Notes under the pieces: generated by a model
What the model was told of the DNA's origin: nothing
Databases searched by the model: none
The model's input: the letters and a program-made list of their open reading frames with translations, nothing else
Source: Strigamia acuminata
Lineage: Eukaryota > Arthropoda > Chilopoda > Geophilomorpha > Linotaeniidae
Direction of reading: 5' to 3'
Assembly: GCA_949358305.1 (NCBI GenBank)
Contig: OX442316.1
Location: 18,228,001-18,292,000, forward strand
DNA length: 64,000 bases
Shown: one piece after another, positions 48,023-60,114 of the stretch
Layout: the number at the start of each line of letters is the position of its first letter
How positions within the stretch are numbered: position 1 is the first letter of the stretch
Made by a program: the position numbers and the translations under genes

Positions 48023-48240
48023 GTGGTCTGCTCACGACTTTGCTGCGAGTCCTGCAGGGAGAGGAATTCGGAGCTGAGCATCGCGTGCGCCTTAATTTGT
48101 TAATCCGCTTTGACGAAAGTTTGGATGCGTTAAAGGGGTTTTCTTTCGCCGAACTTGGGCGCAGAAGTGAGTCGATTTTAATCAAACGCGCAGGTGATGA
48201 GCACGTAGAAGCTTGCGAGTGTGGTGGTGGGGTCTCTAAG
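48023..48240 (+). CDS. Candidate coding exon with two possible donors
   Basis: The acceptor TTTGTAG ends at 48022. Reading from the exon at 47452 in phase 1 completes a Gly codon and stays open for 72 codons to GTAAGA at 48241, while the two other frames stop within the exon. The translation includes RVRLNLLIRFDESLDAL, helix-like and charged, and ends with a Cys/Gly-rich part. An internal GTGAGT at 48167 would give a 144-nt version with phase 1 on both sides. The open frame in the predicted phase over 218 nt is the best single support for this plus-strand gene in the middle of the window. No domain was recognised. Confidence 0.45.
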
Positions 48241-49487
48241 GTAAGACGCACGTGATGGTCACTCATTACACGGACGCTGACAAAGAGCTAGGGGGAGGGG
48301 AGGAATAATCGCGTTGGCAAGAAGGAACGCGTGCGTTGGGGTGATTTGTCATTTATCCTCGAGGGGCGTGATGCGATGTAAGGCGACAAATACCTGATCG
48401 ATCGGATTAATATTAATTCGCGGAATCGAATCAAAGTTAGGGGCTGGCGAGTAATTAGTTGGGCGCTTGAATTTGGTTAGGGGGCAGCGAGTGGATGCAA
48501 TTTTGATGGGAGAAGTGATGAGTGGTGTCGGCGTGTGTGTCGGGGCGTGAGGATGAGGAGAGACGGCGACGGAATGTCGGTAAATGCGTTATGGGAGTTG
48601 GATTTGTGCGGGCAGAGGACACTAGTGAGTTTAGTGGTTGGGTTTTGGCGCGGGCTGATGGATTGGATTTGCTTCCATGTGTTTCTTGTTGACGGTGCAA
48701 GTTAATCTTGAGACAAACACGACCGTCAATATCCCATTAGCGATGACTTGTTTGTGTTTCCGAACGATTCGAGGTTTGAACGCCCGTTTTGCTCGTCGGA
48801 TACGCCGGTTTTAAAAAATTTAAATTGAACGGAGGCAAATTGTAATTAGTTATTGCCGAGCTTTTTAATATGAACTTTTGGGGTCCCGAGGGGTCTGGTT
48901 TTTAGGAGAGGTAATGATTTTTTTTTTAAAGAGATATTGAGCGTGTTGTATGAATGTGGTGTTGTCAAGTGTAAAGGCGGTTTAATTAAAAACCATACGT
49001 TATTTTTGCCGCTGAGAAAGAGGCCATAAGTTAAAATCAAGTGCAAGTGAAATGTCTGCGCGGTTTTTAATTTTTTTTTTCCGCTCTTTAAAGGGTTTGG
49101 GGAAATGGACCTGAAATTTAGGTTGGAAATTTTCATGTTTTCCGTGAGTGAAAGGAACGGCAAAGTGAATTACTTTAGGGGCGTTCGAAATTGATAAGAT
49201 AAGTGATTTCTTCACTCATCTTAAAGTGGTGCGACTTTGACTTTTTGGATCAAGTTAAGATGCTCGATCCGCGAACAAAGTGCGTTGAAAATTAGTGGAG
49301 TATCCAACTTTTCTTGGGTGTTTTTTTTTTTAGTGTTTGCAGTATGATGCTAAATTCTGTTGGTTGTGCAGATCGCACAAAAATTTATTATTTCTTTAAA
49401 TTTGTGCACATTTCGTTTTGCGAAGATGATTCCTGTGGATACCTTGTTTTTTATCAGTATTTGGCCTAATTTACTTGTTATTGGTAC
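48241..49487 (+). other. Non-coding stretch
   Basis: No gene seen. The sequence is G/T-rich on this strand, with T tracts and no inverted-repeat element that I noticed. Confidence 0.5.
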
Positions 49488-49760
49488 CTAGGATGATCAA
49501 ATACAGGACTTCACATCTAGCACAATTTAATTGTTAGACTGTAATGCAATTCTGTCTTGTGTTCGTGGCGCCATCCGGCCGAAGCGGTGCAAAATGACGT
49601 TATTTTGCGGGCAAATGGCGGACAACTGACATTTACATTTTTGGCGAACGTTATAACTATTGTTCAATTTTATTTACCGTTTGATTTAAAAATTATTTTT
49701 ATTTTTAAATCAAACGTTAAATAAAATTATAGATGTGAAGTCCTGTACTGATCGTCCTAG
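49488..49760. mobile_element. Foldback MITE (TA-flanked)
   Basis: The core TIR CAGGACTTCACATCTA (49504-49519) is repeated inverted at 49730-49745 and is flanked by TA on both sides, as in Tc1/mariner-type MITEs. The inverted similarity continues outside the TA to 49488 and 49760 (CTAGGAYGATCA), so the true element may be the larger 273-bp unit. A second, internal near-palindrome (arms about 49666-49692 and 49703-49729, around TTTAAATCAAACG) could form a strong hairpin near the right end. There is no coding sequence. Confidence 0.7.
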
Positions 49761-49914
49761 TTTGTACGATGTATTGGCCATTTTGTCCGAATACACATGG
49801 GTCTGGGCATTAACATGTGATATGCAAAGTGAATGGATTATGTGTTTAATAAGTTGGAAGCATAAGGAAATTGAAAAGCATCAATTCGTAATGACTGGAG
49901 ATTCCCTGGTAGCG

Positions 49915-49988
49915 TATACGCTGGCATAGCGTATGCAGTGCACCTGTCTGATAAACAGGAGACCTGTGGTTTGTTTCTCGGTCATGGA
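49915..49988 (+). pseudogene. tRNA-like pseudogene or tRNA-derived SINE head
   Basis: TGGCATAGCGT at 49922-49932 fits the polymerase III A box. A D arm (GCAT/GTGC, 49925-49928 with 49939-49942 at the far side) and a perfect 5-bp anticodon stem (CCTGT 49943-49947 with ACAGG 49955-49959) enclose a 7-nt loop CTGATAA, with anticodon GAT if read as a tRNA. The T arm (GGTTTGTTTCT) is a degraded B box and the acceptor stem does not pair. It is therefore not a working tRNA; a tRNA pseudogene or the 5' end of a SINE fits better. Confidence 0.45.
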
Positions 49989-52900
49989 TTTGTTTCCGGG
50001 TTTAATATTAAGTATTGATGTTCTACATTGGTGATCATCACAGTCATAAGAGGGCAATTTTTGCCATTTTTGAAATTGGTATTCTGTCGAGTGTTTGTTT
50101 GTTTCTTGCCTCAATTACCTCAACCACTGCAATGCAATCTGTGGAGGTATCGTTACGAGAACTGGTTAGGATTAAGAAGCGTTTATGACACTCGATCTTT
50201 ATTTTTTACTTATCTTTAACTCATCTTGCCCAATGCGCTGCGTCCTCTTCCCTTTATCCCATAGCATTGCATTACTTGCGATATTAGGACCAAGTTTCAT
50301 TCCATTACGGAATTAGTGTTGACTATTCTAATTTCTATGGGACCCGGGAGACTACTTTCCATTTGGGTTAACTGCATTGTGGGGAGACCTTAGCGGGCTT
50401 GAGGGTTTATTTCCAGGTAGGGTTTAACGACGTAGAAATCTATAAATAATCAAGAAGAATGAAGTTGGCCAAGAGATAACATTTTGTTTATGTTACGTGG
50501 TGGAAGTGGAGTTGGAATTAAATGAATTAAGTGTTGCCAATCGTTTTTGTTTACGTTCCAGCGTGGAAAAAGTCAAAATTCTGGCAATTCTTAGCAATAA
50601 AGCGTGAGAAATTAACGTGACAAAAGTTTGATTTGTTTTGCTCTATCTGTTTGGGTTTAAAACGTAAATTGTGATTTGGGAATTTCGTGTATTAAACCAA
50701 TTTGCGTGGATGGAGCCACGGTACTGAAGTCGTGTGCTAAATTCTAGTTAGTGGTTCTTGCTGAGTCTGGTACACTGTAATTAAGCAAGCAGTGTTCCGT
50801 TTTAGGACCATTCTGGCTAATTTATATCTCAATTTAGCCCAACTTGTGTAACGTTAAATCAACTGGATTTATTTAGAATAAATATTGTTTTTAAATTGCC
50901 GGTAATTCGGTGAAAACGAGCAAAAACGGGCGAGTTGTGTGGCCATCTTACTGTCTGAAATGTATAATATATAATGAGTCGGTGGATATCGTGATACTTG
51001 TTTGGCCTTTAATTACAGTGAGCAGCAGAGTTGATGAGAACAATTATTTGTTAATTATAAAATATTCTTCGCATGGAATTGACCTAATTGATGACGTGCC
51101 AAGATCTCATCAAGGTCCCAGTGCAATGACGTGATACGCTGCCGTTTATAAAGCTACGGAAATGTTGATGAAACATAATTGTAAGTAACAGAACACTGAT
51201 TACATATCGACCGCTGAAGCTTGAAACGCAGTGCCAGCTTGTAGCAAACACAAGGCCCGGAATCGTACCTTGTAGTGATCCCAAAAATCACTATCGCTAA
51301 AACGGAAATCCCTTTATGTATTTTGGAGAATAAATGTTGAAATACTTAATGTAATTGATTAGGGGAGCTGCTTTCCCTATGTTTCAGTAGAACACACTGT
51401 GCTGGTACTGGAGTTACCATGACAACTTGGTTTCGCAGGAAAATCTCTCGTCTAAAAATCACGCCGAAACTTACAACATATCAAGTTTGTTACTCAAATC
51501 AACACTTGTTTTTTGGATTAACCTTTAATTAAAATTTATTTTTGCTCTACTTTTAATATTTCGGTCGTTGCGCGACTTTTCTCCCTTCCTCTTTTTAGTT
51601 AAGAGTAAACAAAGTTTAATTTAGAAATTGAATGTTGGTGGTTTTGTTGTTGCGGTTGCCATGGCGACTGGAGACGGGGGAGACCTCTTTAACGATGTCA
51701 GGTGTTTGTGTGCGTCCTTTAGAAGGAAGTGCGTTTGTTGCATCGATTCCATTGCGACGAGTTTTTTATTGGAATAGTGATAATGGTCAGTTGTTGCAAT
51801 GGTCTTTTCCGGTTGACGGATTTGGTAAATCGACGTAATCTTTTTCGTTGTCCATCCCTCCCGCGGCAATAGGAAAATTGGCGGCTAAAAGCTTGGCCAT
51901 TGAGGGCTTAACGGCGAAGCACCCGCCGCCCGTTTCCTGTCGGACCCGACACCGCTTTATTTTCAGGTAAAAGTGACTGAAGAATTGGAAATGGATTCAA
52001 ATGATTCGATATTTGTCGCAAGTCCACCAAGCGTGCCATGCCGTGCCACATTTCGATTTTCTAAATTTGCCGAAATGTATTTATATTTATTGTGCGCGGG
52101 TCTCTAATAAGCGCGGGAAAAATCTATATTCCGAAATGACTACGCGGGAAAAATCTGGATTTTGCAATTAAGTTTTATGTAATTTATAACTTTTAGGAAA
52201 GTTACGGCGAAAACTAAAAAAAACTTTATTTTTTCCACTTCTTGGGATTTTGATTCTTCGAAGAAAAATGTTGTCTTAGAGATCGAGACTTATTTCTATT
52301 ATAAGAAAATAAATAAGTGGATTTTTGCTGCTGCGGGCTTCGAACAGTTACTTAGGTTATGCGCAATTTATCAGAAATAGAAGGATGCTCAAGTCTTGGA
52401 AGACAAAGGATTGCAGCATCTTCCGAATGTGGAGAATAAAAAAAAGAAAATTAAGAATAAAATCGAGGGTTGGGATGATGGGGACAATCTGTCAGTGACG
52501 ACTGCACGGAGGCAGAGATAAGCTGAGCTTTGCCGCCCCTGCTATCAAACGAAATACTGCATTAACTGCACTCATATTAAGTCATGGCAAGCGACCTTCT
52601 TTTCAGTGTGAAAAAAGCCGACAATTGAATGGGATTCATGCAGCTTAGTCAAGTAAATTCTGTCAGCCAAATTGGGGTTGATTTACACGAAGGAAATTTC
52701 GTTTAATACGCCACTAAACAGATTACTATAAAAAGTGCATTTAATTATAAAATGAATTGCTTATGCTATTTCTTTTGTTTCTAATTTTTGGGTTTTTTAT
52801 TTTATTTTTTATTTTCATGTCAATAGGACTGCACCTGCAGTTATTGGCTCTCGTTGTTAATTATTCAAGAAATTCATCTACCATGCAGGACCAGCCACTC

Positions 52901-55360
52901 TTGCGCACGTGGAATGGGAAAAGTGCGAAAGAGAAAAAATAAACAGGTTTCGGTTGTATCACATATCAACTTTTAAGTCTCTGTTGGTTTGGGTCTCAGT
53001 TGGATGCGCTATAAAGCCTGTTTTTTCTTTTTTCTTTTTCTTCGTTTTTTGCCGACTTGTTTAGCAATCCCAATAAATATAGTGGAAGAAGAAAGTGCGG
53101 TTAGCGCAATATTTCAAGCTTTAATTATTGATAGCGCTTATTTATGGGTTGCTTGTTAGAAGGAGCCACGAGTGTGAATTTTTCGAGTGGCAGTGAAGAA
53201 AAGTCGCCATGTTTATCGGTCGATTGGGTCAATTGGCAATTGGAAAGATGTTTGTGATGCAAATGAATTGTATCTGAGCCCATCAAGCGTCGGCAATTGG
53301 CGATCGTAAACACGAGGAACGAGGGGGGACGGGGACGGGGGGGAGAGAAGAAGGATTCTAGAGATGGCGCTTCCGTGTCATTAAGCGAGGCAGGCAAGCC
53401 ATCCATCAGGGGTTGCGAGTAACCCTTTGTGTCCGGTTGGGTTTCACACTGATAACACTGGCTGGGTTGTGCTTAATGGTCGATGCATGTACTCGGCGGA
53501 CTTAAATTAATTAATTGTCCAACCTGGTTTTAATACTCCTTTTCTCATTAGGCCTAGCGATGCACACGACGCAGGCTCGGGGAATTTTTCTTAAAGTTCG
53601 AGAAAGCGAGCCGAGTTTGTCGAGGATGTTATTTGTGTTGTCCATTAGTAGTCAGGTGGGGTTTTTGGAGAAAAATGACATCGGTGAAGGAGGACGGCAA
53701 GGTTATAAAAGTGTTATTAATAATTCAAGTAGTGTCACTGAGTAGATTTTGGTGTTAGGTTGCGAATTAGAGGCCTAAGTAAATTGTTGCGGTTAAATGG
53801 GCAAGTGAAGCAGCTTTGCGAGTATGCACACAACGGGATGAAGGTTGCAACTACTCTGGCATTCGCCTCCCTTGAGGGGTGTGGAATTCCAGCTATGGCA
53901 CATAACCGCATCGTATACTGGCTGCTTCGAGAGGGAAAGGGAAAGGGAAAGGGATTCGAAATATAATTTAAAGGCTCGCTCTTGGACTCGGTTATTGGGC
54001 GAGAATACTTGAAATGGAGTTTGCCACTTGTTTAGCGCGCTTTTCGCACTAGCTGGTTGGTGGGTGCAATCAATATTTCGAAGAAGCAATCACTTAGGTG
54101 ATATCTAAGTAGCTAAGACTAAAGAGTTTTTTTTTGTGCTTTTAGTTTTACAAATTGACGTTGTGTGTCTGATAAAATTGTTTGTTTTTCTCGAAAATTT
54201 CGATACTCGAGATGTTTACACGACGGTTTGCTCAAGTTTTAATCAAAAATCGATTTTGCTCGTTTAACTGACTTTACGAACCCACTTTACTGCGGTCGTT
54301 TTAAAAGCTGAGTGACCACTGGTGACCGTTTGTGATCACATAAAGTTTATTTTATTTTTTCCAACTCCCGAAACGACGTGCAAATTAGCGAGAATCGTTG
54401 AGATTTTATTCTATTCACGTGGGATTGGATATTTTGTAATGAATGAAAGAAATGGATTTGGAAAGATTTGAAAATTGTGGTAAAATTCGAGTGGTAGTGT
54501 TGGTAATTTGTCGAAACAGAGTGGTTAGAGGGTGGATTGACGTGGCATTCGCTCGTTGTTGGCCGTTGCTGTGGGGTCATTTGGGCGGCAGCGTAATCAC
54601 ACTGATGGGCGCCACGAGGCGCGCCACTCTTCGCCCACGGGCCAACTGCTGATCGATTTGGCGACTGGCGCACGAACAGACAAAATGCTCTCCGGTTTGT
54701 GCTCGTGCACCAGATGGCTGTTTTAGTCTCTCTTTGCTGTCCGACCCTCTCCATCTTACTCTTCGCGGTCATCTGCTTTCGGTTAGAGTCGTGGTGGACG
54801 TTGAGGTTCAACCGACCAGAGCAAAAGATTTGGAGAAAATTGAATTTTTTTTCCATTTTTTCTCCTTTTCTTTCTTTTTTTCTTTTCCGGGGATGAGCTT
54901 ACGAGATGCTGATTTTTCCGGATTTACCATTTTCTTCAGGTGAGTTGTGTTTGAATTTTGCGCACATGGCGCAAGTCTTGCATGAAGCACGCAACTGGAA
55001 AATTGATCGCATGCGACGATGAGCAAACATACCTAAAATTCGCTACGTAGATACGCAACTGACACACCGACTAGATGTCAACGATACGGTTGTCATAGCG
55101 ACCAACAGGTGAAGACGAAATTAAACGCTTTTGATTGACGATTCAAACTCCTATCTTTTATTAATAACGCGACTCGTACTCGTTCGTTAACCCCACACTT
55201 GTTTTTCTTCCAATTCGGGGAAACTGACGAAACTGTTCTATCTGCGTTTGCTTTTTCGGATTTTTTTTTTTTTACTTTTTTTTGATCGAAATCCAGTGGC
55301 AAAGGCATTATTTGAGTTCATCGAAGAAAAGCAATTGCACCGTGGGCTAGTTTCTCGAGC
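49989..55360 (+). other. Mostly non-coding stretch
   Basis: Apart from the weak candidate exon at 53552-53655, I see no gene. It has X-box-like palindromes at 51413-51426, 51655-51668 and 55089-55102, a short direct repeat of GCGGGAAAAATCT at 52113 and 52144, and a (GGGAAA)4 run at 53931-53954. A GC-richer patch at 54530-54850 has open frames on both strands, one of them hydrophobic, without clear splice borders. Confidence 0.45.
53552..53655 (+). CDS. Weak candidate exon
   Basis: A pyrimidine-rich tract with ATTAG ends at 53551 and GTGGGG, a modest donor, follows at 53656. Entered in phase 1 it gives 34 codons with no stop and leaves in phase 0. It would follow the 48023 exon only if the internal donor at 48167 is used. 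Entry in phase 0 hits a stop at once. The donor is weak and no family was recognised. Confidence 0.2.
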
Positions 55361-55588
55361 TTGAGCTTGAACCCAATAAAGGCGAGTGAGTTTGAAGGCA
55401 GACGTCTCCGCCCTCGCGTGCGCAAGAGAAGCCCTCACCATGTTAGCAGTGGGGTGTGTTTGTGTGTGTATGCCCAACTCGGCTCGAAAATTAAATTCCT
55501 CAGCTTCAGCCCACGTTTTGGAAAGATATTCTCTTCGTGGCCTTGCCCATTGGGATGTGGTACGAGCGAGGTGGGTGCCGGGAAGGAA

Positions 55589-55633
55589 TGAAAGAGAGAG
55601 AGAGGAAGAGAAAGAGAAAGAGAGAGAGAGAGT
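55589..55633 (+). repeat. GA-rich repeat
   Basis: A GA/GAAA tract of about 45 bp inside the CpG-rich block, upstream of the proposed first exon. Confidence 0.9.
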
Positions 55634-55799
55634 GTGTGGGGGTGGAGGAGGGAGGAGGATTGTTGGAGGCGCCACTCGGCACGCGCGGACTCGTGGATTG
55701 GGCCCATTATCGCCTGGTGAGCGGAGTGGGAATCAATCCGCAACAAATCCTCGGGCTCAGGTCGTCGTGCGCCACTGTCAACGGCAGATGTGCCTTGCG

Positions 55800-55978
55800 G
55801 AGCTCTGAGCGCGGGTCTCGCAGCAGATAGCAGTACAGGGCGGAGTCGGACGCGTCTCGCAACAGTTGCGGCTCGGCTCGGTTCGGTTCGGCACGACGGA
55901 GATGCGAGCCGGCAAGCTGCGGTTGGATATCGCATGCATGCACACCCGAAACGGAAGAGCTTAGCAACGGAGGTCGAG
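55800..55978 (+). other. Candidate non-coding first exon (5' end uncertain)
   Basis: CpG-rich sequence ending CGAG before a consensus donor GTAAGT at 55979. An ATG at 55902 opens only 20 codons to TAG at 55962, so if transcribed it would be a short upstream frame in a 5' UTR. The start shown is arbitrary; no TATA box or clear initiator lets me place the start site. Confidence 0.35.
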
Positions 55979-57258
55979 GTAAGTCGCACACTCTCGCGAT
56001 ATCGATTAGAAGCGTGTGAAGTTGGGCACTCGATGTCGGATTCCACTGCGTCGTAAGGAGATTTCTGGGCGCCGGTGAAAGGTGCAACGCTCGGGATCGA
56101 TGCAGGACGCCGTTCGCGAATCAATCGCGATCGATCAGGCCGAGCACGAGTTTCTATTCAATATATATATTTTTTTTTTTTTGGGTAGTTGGTTTTGGTA
56201 CGCGTGTGTTGTATGTAAGTACGAGAGAGAAAAAAAAGAAATTTCTATAGAATACTTTTTATTTTATTTTATTTCATTTTATTTTATTTTATTTTTATAA
56301 ATTTTTTTGTTCTTGTGTGGTGCCGGAATTTGCTGTCAGGGGGTAGGGATCATTTCGTCGGCAGGCAGTCGCCGGGCTCCTGGGAGAATTTAAATGGAAA
56401 TGCATTCTGGTGTGAATTCCATTGTATGTCATTATACTGTGTGAATAGCGAAGAAGAGAGAAGCGAACGACGGCTTAGAAGATGCGCCATTTTTTCGCTC
56501 GCGCTCTTCGGATATTACCAGCAGGCAAACAAGCGTGAACTGCTCGAGAGGGTGATGCGTCTATTCCGAGTGCGTGGAATGGTGTATTGGCCGTGACACT
56601 CTCTCTCTCTTGAATCTCTCTCTCTTGAATTGGCGTTTAATCCTGCTGTGGTATGTGGGGAGGGTTTTAATTAGATTTGGCCGCGTGGCAACGTGTCAAG
56701 AGCAATATGGGCACCTGAGAACACACGACTGGAATGTCGACAACACCTGGTGAAATGTGGCGCGAGCGGTTAATTTTTGACTTTGTGATTTGTTGCTTGT
56801 AACGAGGTTCAATCGATACGCCGGGCGAACATTGACACGCGGACCCCCTCCCCGAGTGACAGACAGCCTTATTTACGAGCCTGGATCGAACGCTGTTGCT
56901 TCCATTATGGTTACATTCAACTTAACGTGGTTTGAATACAAAAATGATGGAGCAGGAACAAAAAATAGTAATAAGAACGGCGGCGGGCGCCATTTGGTCG
57001 AAACGAGTCGGCACGAGTCGCTTTGTTTGTTTTATTTAGAAAAGTCGAACGGGATTATAGAAATTCAGAGATGTAGATGGCAAGATGCACGCATGATCGG
57101 TCAAGTGGTGCGATGAGTGTCTCAACTCGTTGATCGTGTGGGTGGCAACAGGCGGCCATGTTGGCTGTTGCACGCCTCCCGGGTAATAGAAGACTTTCGC
57201 GCACGACCGCGCGGATTTAATAAAATGTGGTAGTGGTCCTCTCTCGCTTCTCTCTCTC

Positions 57259-57290
<32 letters not shown>

Positions 57291-59731
57291 GGAATTCGAT
57301 CGACCGAGGGTCCTTCAACCTGGTTAGCTCAAGAGATGACCGATTGCAGAGAAGAACTAGAGTGAATTGTGATGGCACCTTTTTTTTCTTTTCTTTTTTT
57401 TTCTTTTTCTCTTTTTTTTTCTCTTTATTCGAATTGAAATGAAGAAGAGAAGAAAAAAATCAATCTAATTTATAATAAATGATGGGTTTGTAGAGTTGGC
57501 TGGAAAGGGTTGAGGTTGTTGATAGAAATTCCGATGCGACGTAATGGATTTTCAAAGTCTCAACTTGCCACGCAATACTTGAGCAAAGTGCAAAGTCGCT
57601 TCGTTTCTTGCATCATTCATTAGTTTGTGTCGGAGGGATGGAAAAAGTGAAGTTGATTAAAATCCTACAGTATATCGAATGCTATCTTTTTCTTTTCTTT
57701 TCTTTCTTTCTTTCTTTTTCGCAATATTGTGGCTCGGGGCGGTTTGATAATGCATTAAGGAGTCGCGATTCACCTGGAGATGTCGGGCGTGAAAGCATCC
57801 TCGTGTTCGGTTTGACAGACGGATGCGATGGACGAGTGCAAGTTTGTAGGCGCGGGAATCGGACATTTTCCTCATTTGCATCCACTGTGTTGGACTCCAT
57901 TACTGATTAATGGATTCGTTTTAATAAAACACGAGTTTCGTTTAATGTAATTGAATCCGTGGCAGTTTCCAGTTTCCAGAGCCGCGTGCACAAGCGTTAT
58001 GAAAGTGTTTACTCGGCTCTCCCTCGAACTCTGCTTCATGAATATCTAAAATGTCATTATTCTCGTTTGTTTTTCTTTTTCTTTCTTTATCTGCTTTGAG
58101 GTATTAGTTTGCAGCTTATGCGGCCACAAAGGGCTGAATTGACTTTGCTGGGTGTTTTTGAAATTTGTTTTTATGGAAAGGGGATTGAAAGGGGCATAAA
58201 TTTAAAGAAAAATAGGTTGCAGTGCAAGCAGTCATCGATCATTTGTCGAGTAGCAATGCATCATCGAGTTCCCGATATAGTGTGGGGAGCGTTATGAGAA
58301 GGGAGGTTTTGCCCGTTACGTTTGGTTCGCCGAGTTCAAACGTGTGCTAAGAGCGCTGACGTTTGCGGTTGGGACGATCGCCAAACATAACTCAATTGGG
58401 CACGGACCAGCCAACTGGGTCTGATGGCGAACTAATTTCACTGAAGGTAACTGCTTGTGCTTGGTTGCGTTTTTCACACACTTTGCGAATGATGAAAAGA
58501 AGGCAAGGGTGAGTGAGTGAGTCTGAGTGAGGGGTCGGGATCGGAACGAACCAAAGAATAAACATGCGCTCTGACGGTGTTTCGGGTAACTAAACATTTT
58601 TTTTATTTTTTTTATTTGATTTGATTTTTTTTTTTGGAAAAAAAATTTTTTTTTTGCTTTAAAAATCGTTCTAATCATCAGAAATTATTTTTGGAGTTTC
58701 AATTTATTTCTGGCTGTGCACGTGTGTTGGCCAGCTGCTCGGATCATCTTTTCCTCGGTTGAGTTTGTTTCTTTAAGGTATTTTTTTTTTTGAATTTAAA
58801 TTCTAAGTACACAATGTTTGATGCGATTTGTGGGAGCTATAAAAAGAAAGATTTTGTGTTGCCGCAACAATTTTGTCGAATAAGTCGAGGTTTGAGTTGA
58901 TTATCATGCAGGTTGAAGACAAGTCGACGTAGGGTTGATGTTGATGAAAGCAAAGAAGTGCAGTTGTATATATAAAAAAAAAAAAGAAAAGATGAGAGGA
59001 AAAAAAGACGGGTCGGAGGACAAATTAAAATGGATGGTACGTGCACTGACTTGATTACGAGGACGGGAAAAGGAAAAGAGAAAAAAGAAAAAAGAAATTG
59101 CTCTTGTTTTAAGATCTTTTTTATTTTTATTTTTATTTTTATTTTCTTTTTTTTCTTCGTTTTCTTTTCAAACTTGTTTTCGTATGGCTTCATTAGAGTC
59201 GGACACGTTGAGCAGATGTGCCGATATGTAATTAAGTAAAAGAATGAGGTATTTGTCGGCTCGGAATGTGGAGTGTATTGTTATTGTCGAATGAGGTTGC
59301 AGCAGCTGTCCTGTTAGCCGAGACAAGTGCACAGGTAATGGATAGAGTGTTGTACGCAGTTATCCAAGTTAGCCCGTTGTGGCACTTGCGCGCTGTCAAG
59401 TCGTATGACGACGTTGGGTCTATTGAGTCGTCTTTGCAGGAGAAATGACCAGATTAAGTTGCAAAGTGAGTTTGAGCTCATTTGGTTGGCAGCAAATGTG
59501 GTGAACTGAATTAAGCTTAAACTAGGCGGCAAAGGTGTTGTTTAAAGTTGATGTAATGGGAGAAGAAAGAGCTCGATAAAGTAGCTTAATTGAGACTCGA
59601 GCAGAATGTGCAAGAAACGGATGAATCTTTAAACGAGAGGAAGGAAGATAATAAATTTGCAACAAATTTTGATGGCAATTAAGACGCGCGAACGAACGCT
59701 TTAGTCGTGGACTCGCGGCCGAGTGACATAC
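55979..59731 (+). other. Intron-like stretch with CT tracts
   Basis: No gene I can support firmly. It contains TTTTA repeats (56257-56297), a duplicated 15-mer CTCTCTCTCTTGAAT around 56601-56630, a long CT tract (57239-57291), TTTC repeats (57688-57718), GAGT repeats (58508-58533) and T5A repeats (59118-59143). An open frame on the minus strand at 57900-57682 looks protein-like and is discussed as a finding. A microexon-like segment at 59441-59466 has splice borders only. Confidence 0.45.
57239..57291 (+). repeat. (CT)n microsatellite
   Basis: About 53 bp of CT dinucleotides with two interruptions. The Ser-Leu runs read across it are artefacts. Confidence 0.95.
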
Positions 59732-59799
59732 CTGGTCAGCAGATGGCAACTCGGAGGGTTGACCGCTGCCCATTTGTCACATTTGCGCCACTTAAAGGA
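59732..59799 (-). CDS. Candidate minus-strand coding exon
   Basis: On the minus strand a T-rich acceptor ending TTTCCAG precedes 59799 and GTATGT follows 59732. Read in phase 0 the 68-nt exon is open (22 codons plus 2 nt, ending in phase 2) and includes KWRKCDKWAAVNPPSCHLL, a balanced, protein-like composition with two Cys. The other two frames both stop. The candidate exon at 62596-62669 leaves in phase 0 and joins in frame. I do not recognise the protein. It lies antisense to the interval proposed to hold a plus-strand 5' UTR intron, so both models need transcript evidence. Confidence 0.45.
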
Positions 59800-59925
59800 C
59801 TGGAAATTAGACGAAAGATTAGCGCGAGGCTTTTATTTAATTTAATAGTTGCTTCGTGCTGTTAACTTGCGCGACTTGTTTATTCGATTTTGTGCTCAAC
59901 TCGTTTGTTTATCGTGTCTTTGCAG

Positions 59926-60114
59926 ATTGCACATGGCCGCTCGCTCACCCACTCGCTGCTCATCATCAGACTGTGACTGAGGCTGAGGATGGAAGTTTGC
60001 TTCTTTGCTGATTTACTGCTCTACTTCGCCACAAACACAAAGCACCTTGTCTGCTCCGAGACCTCGCTGCACTCGTGGGACCTGCCCTCACAGTCGATCA
60101 CGTCAGCAACACAG
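59926..60114 (+). other. Candidate 5' UTR exon with short upstream frames
   Basis: The acceptor CTTTGCAG ends at 59925 and the donor GTAAGA follows at 60115; both are good. The exon is GC-richer than its surroundings. All three frames contain a stop. An ATG at 59989 opens 42 codons to the donor in phase 0; joined to the exon at 61079 it runs on for 17 codons and then stops, a 59-residue product. I read this as a 5' UTR exon with upstream frames, or else a small protein or non-coding RNA exon. Confidence 0.4.

Larger units (their letters stand above)
55361..56110 (+). promoter_or_regulatory. CpG-rich promoter-like block
   Basis: This is the most CpG-dense stretch of the window, with repeated CGCG and TCGG words, a (GA)n tract at 55589-55633 of the kind bound by GAGA-type factors, and a splice donor GTAAGT at 55979. 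Long open frames occur on both strands here because stop codons are rare in CpG-rich DNA; I do not take them as genes. The block fits a promoter plus a non-coding first exon on the plus strand, leading to the exons at 59926, 61079 and 61490. Confidence 0.45.

Noticed and set aside
54699-54850. Hydrophobic plus-strand frame beginning MAVLVSL
   Set aside because: It looks like a membrane segment, but no splice donor or continuing frame supports an exon and the downstream part is T-rich simple sequence.
54347-54856. 169-codon minus-strand frame
   Set aside because: Mixed low-complexity composition, no splice borders, and a competing plus-strand frame; probably chance in a GC-richer patch.
55435-56124. 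229-codon minus-strand frame and 140-codon plus-strand frame in the CpG-rich block
   Set aside because: Stops are rare in CpG-rich DNA. The frames cross a GA repeat, have biased Arg/Ser/Pro composition, and compete on both strands.
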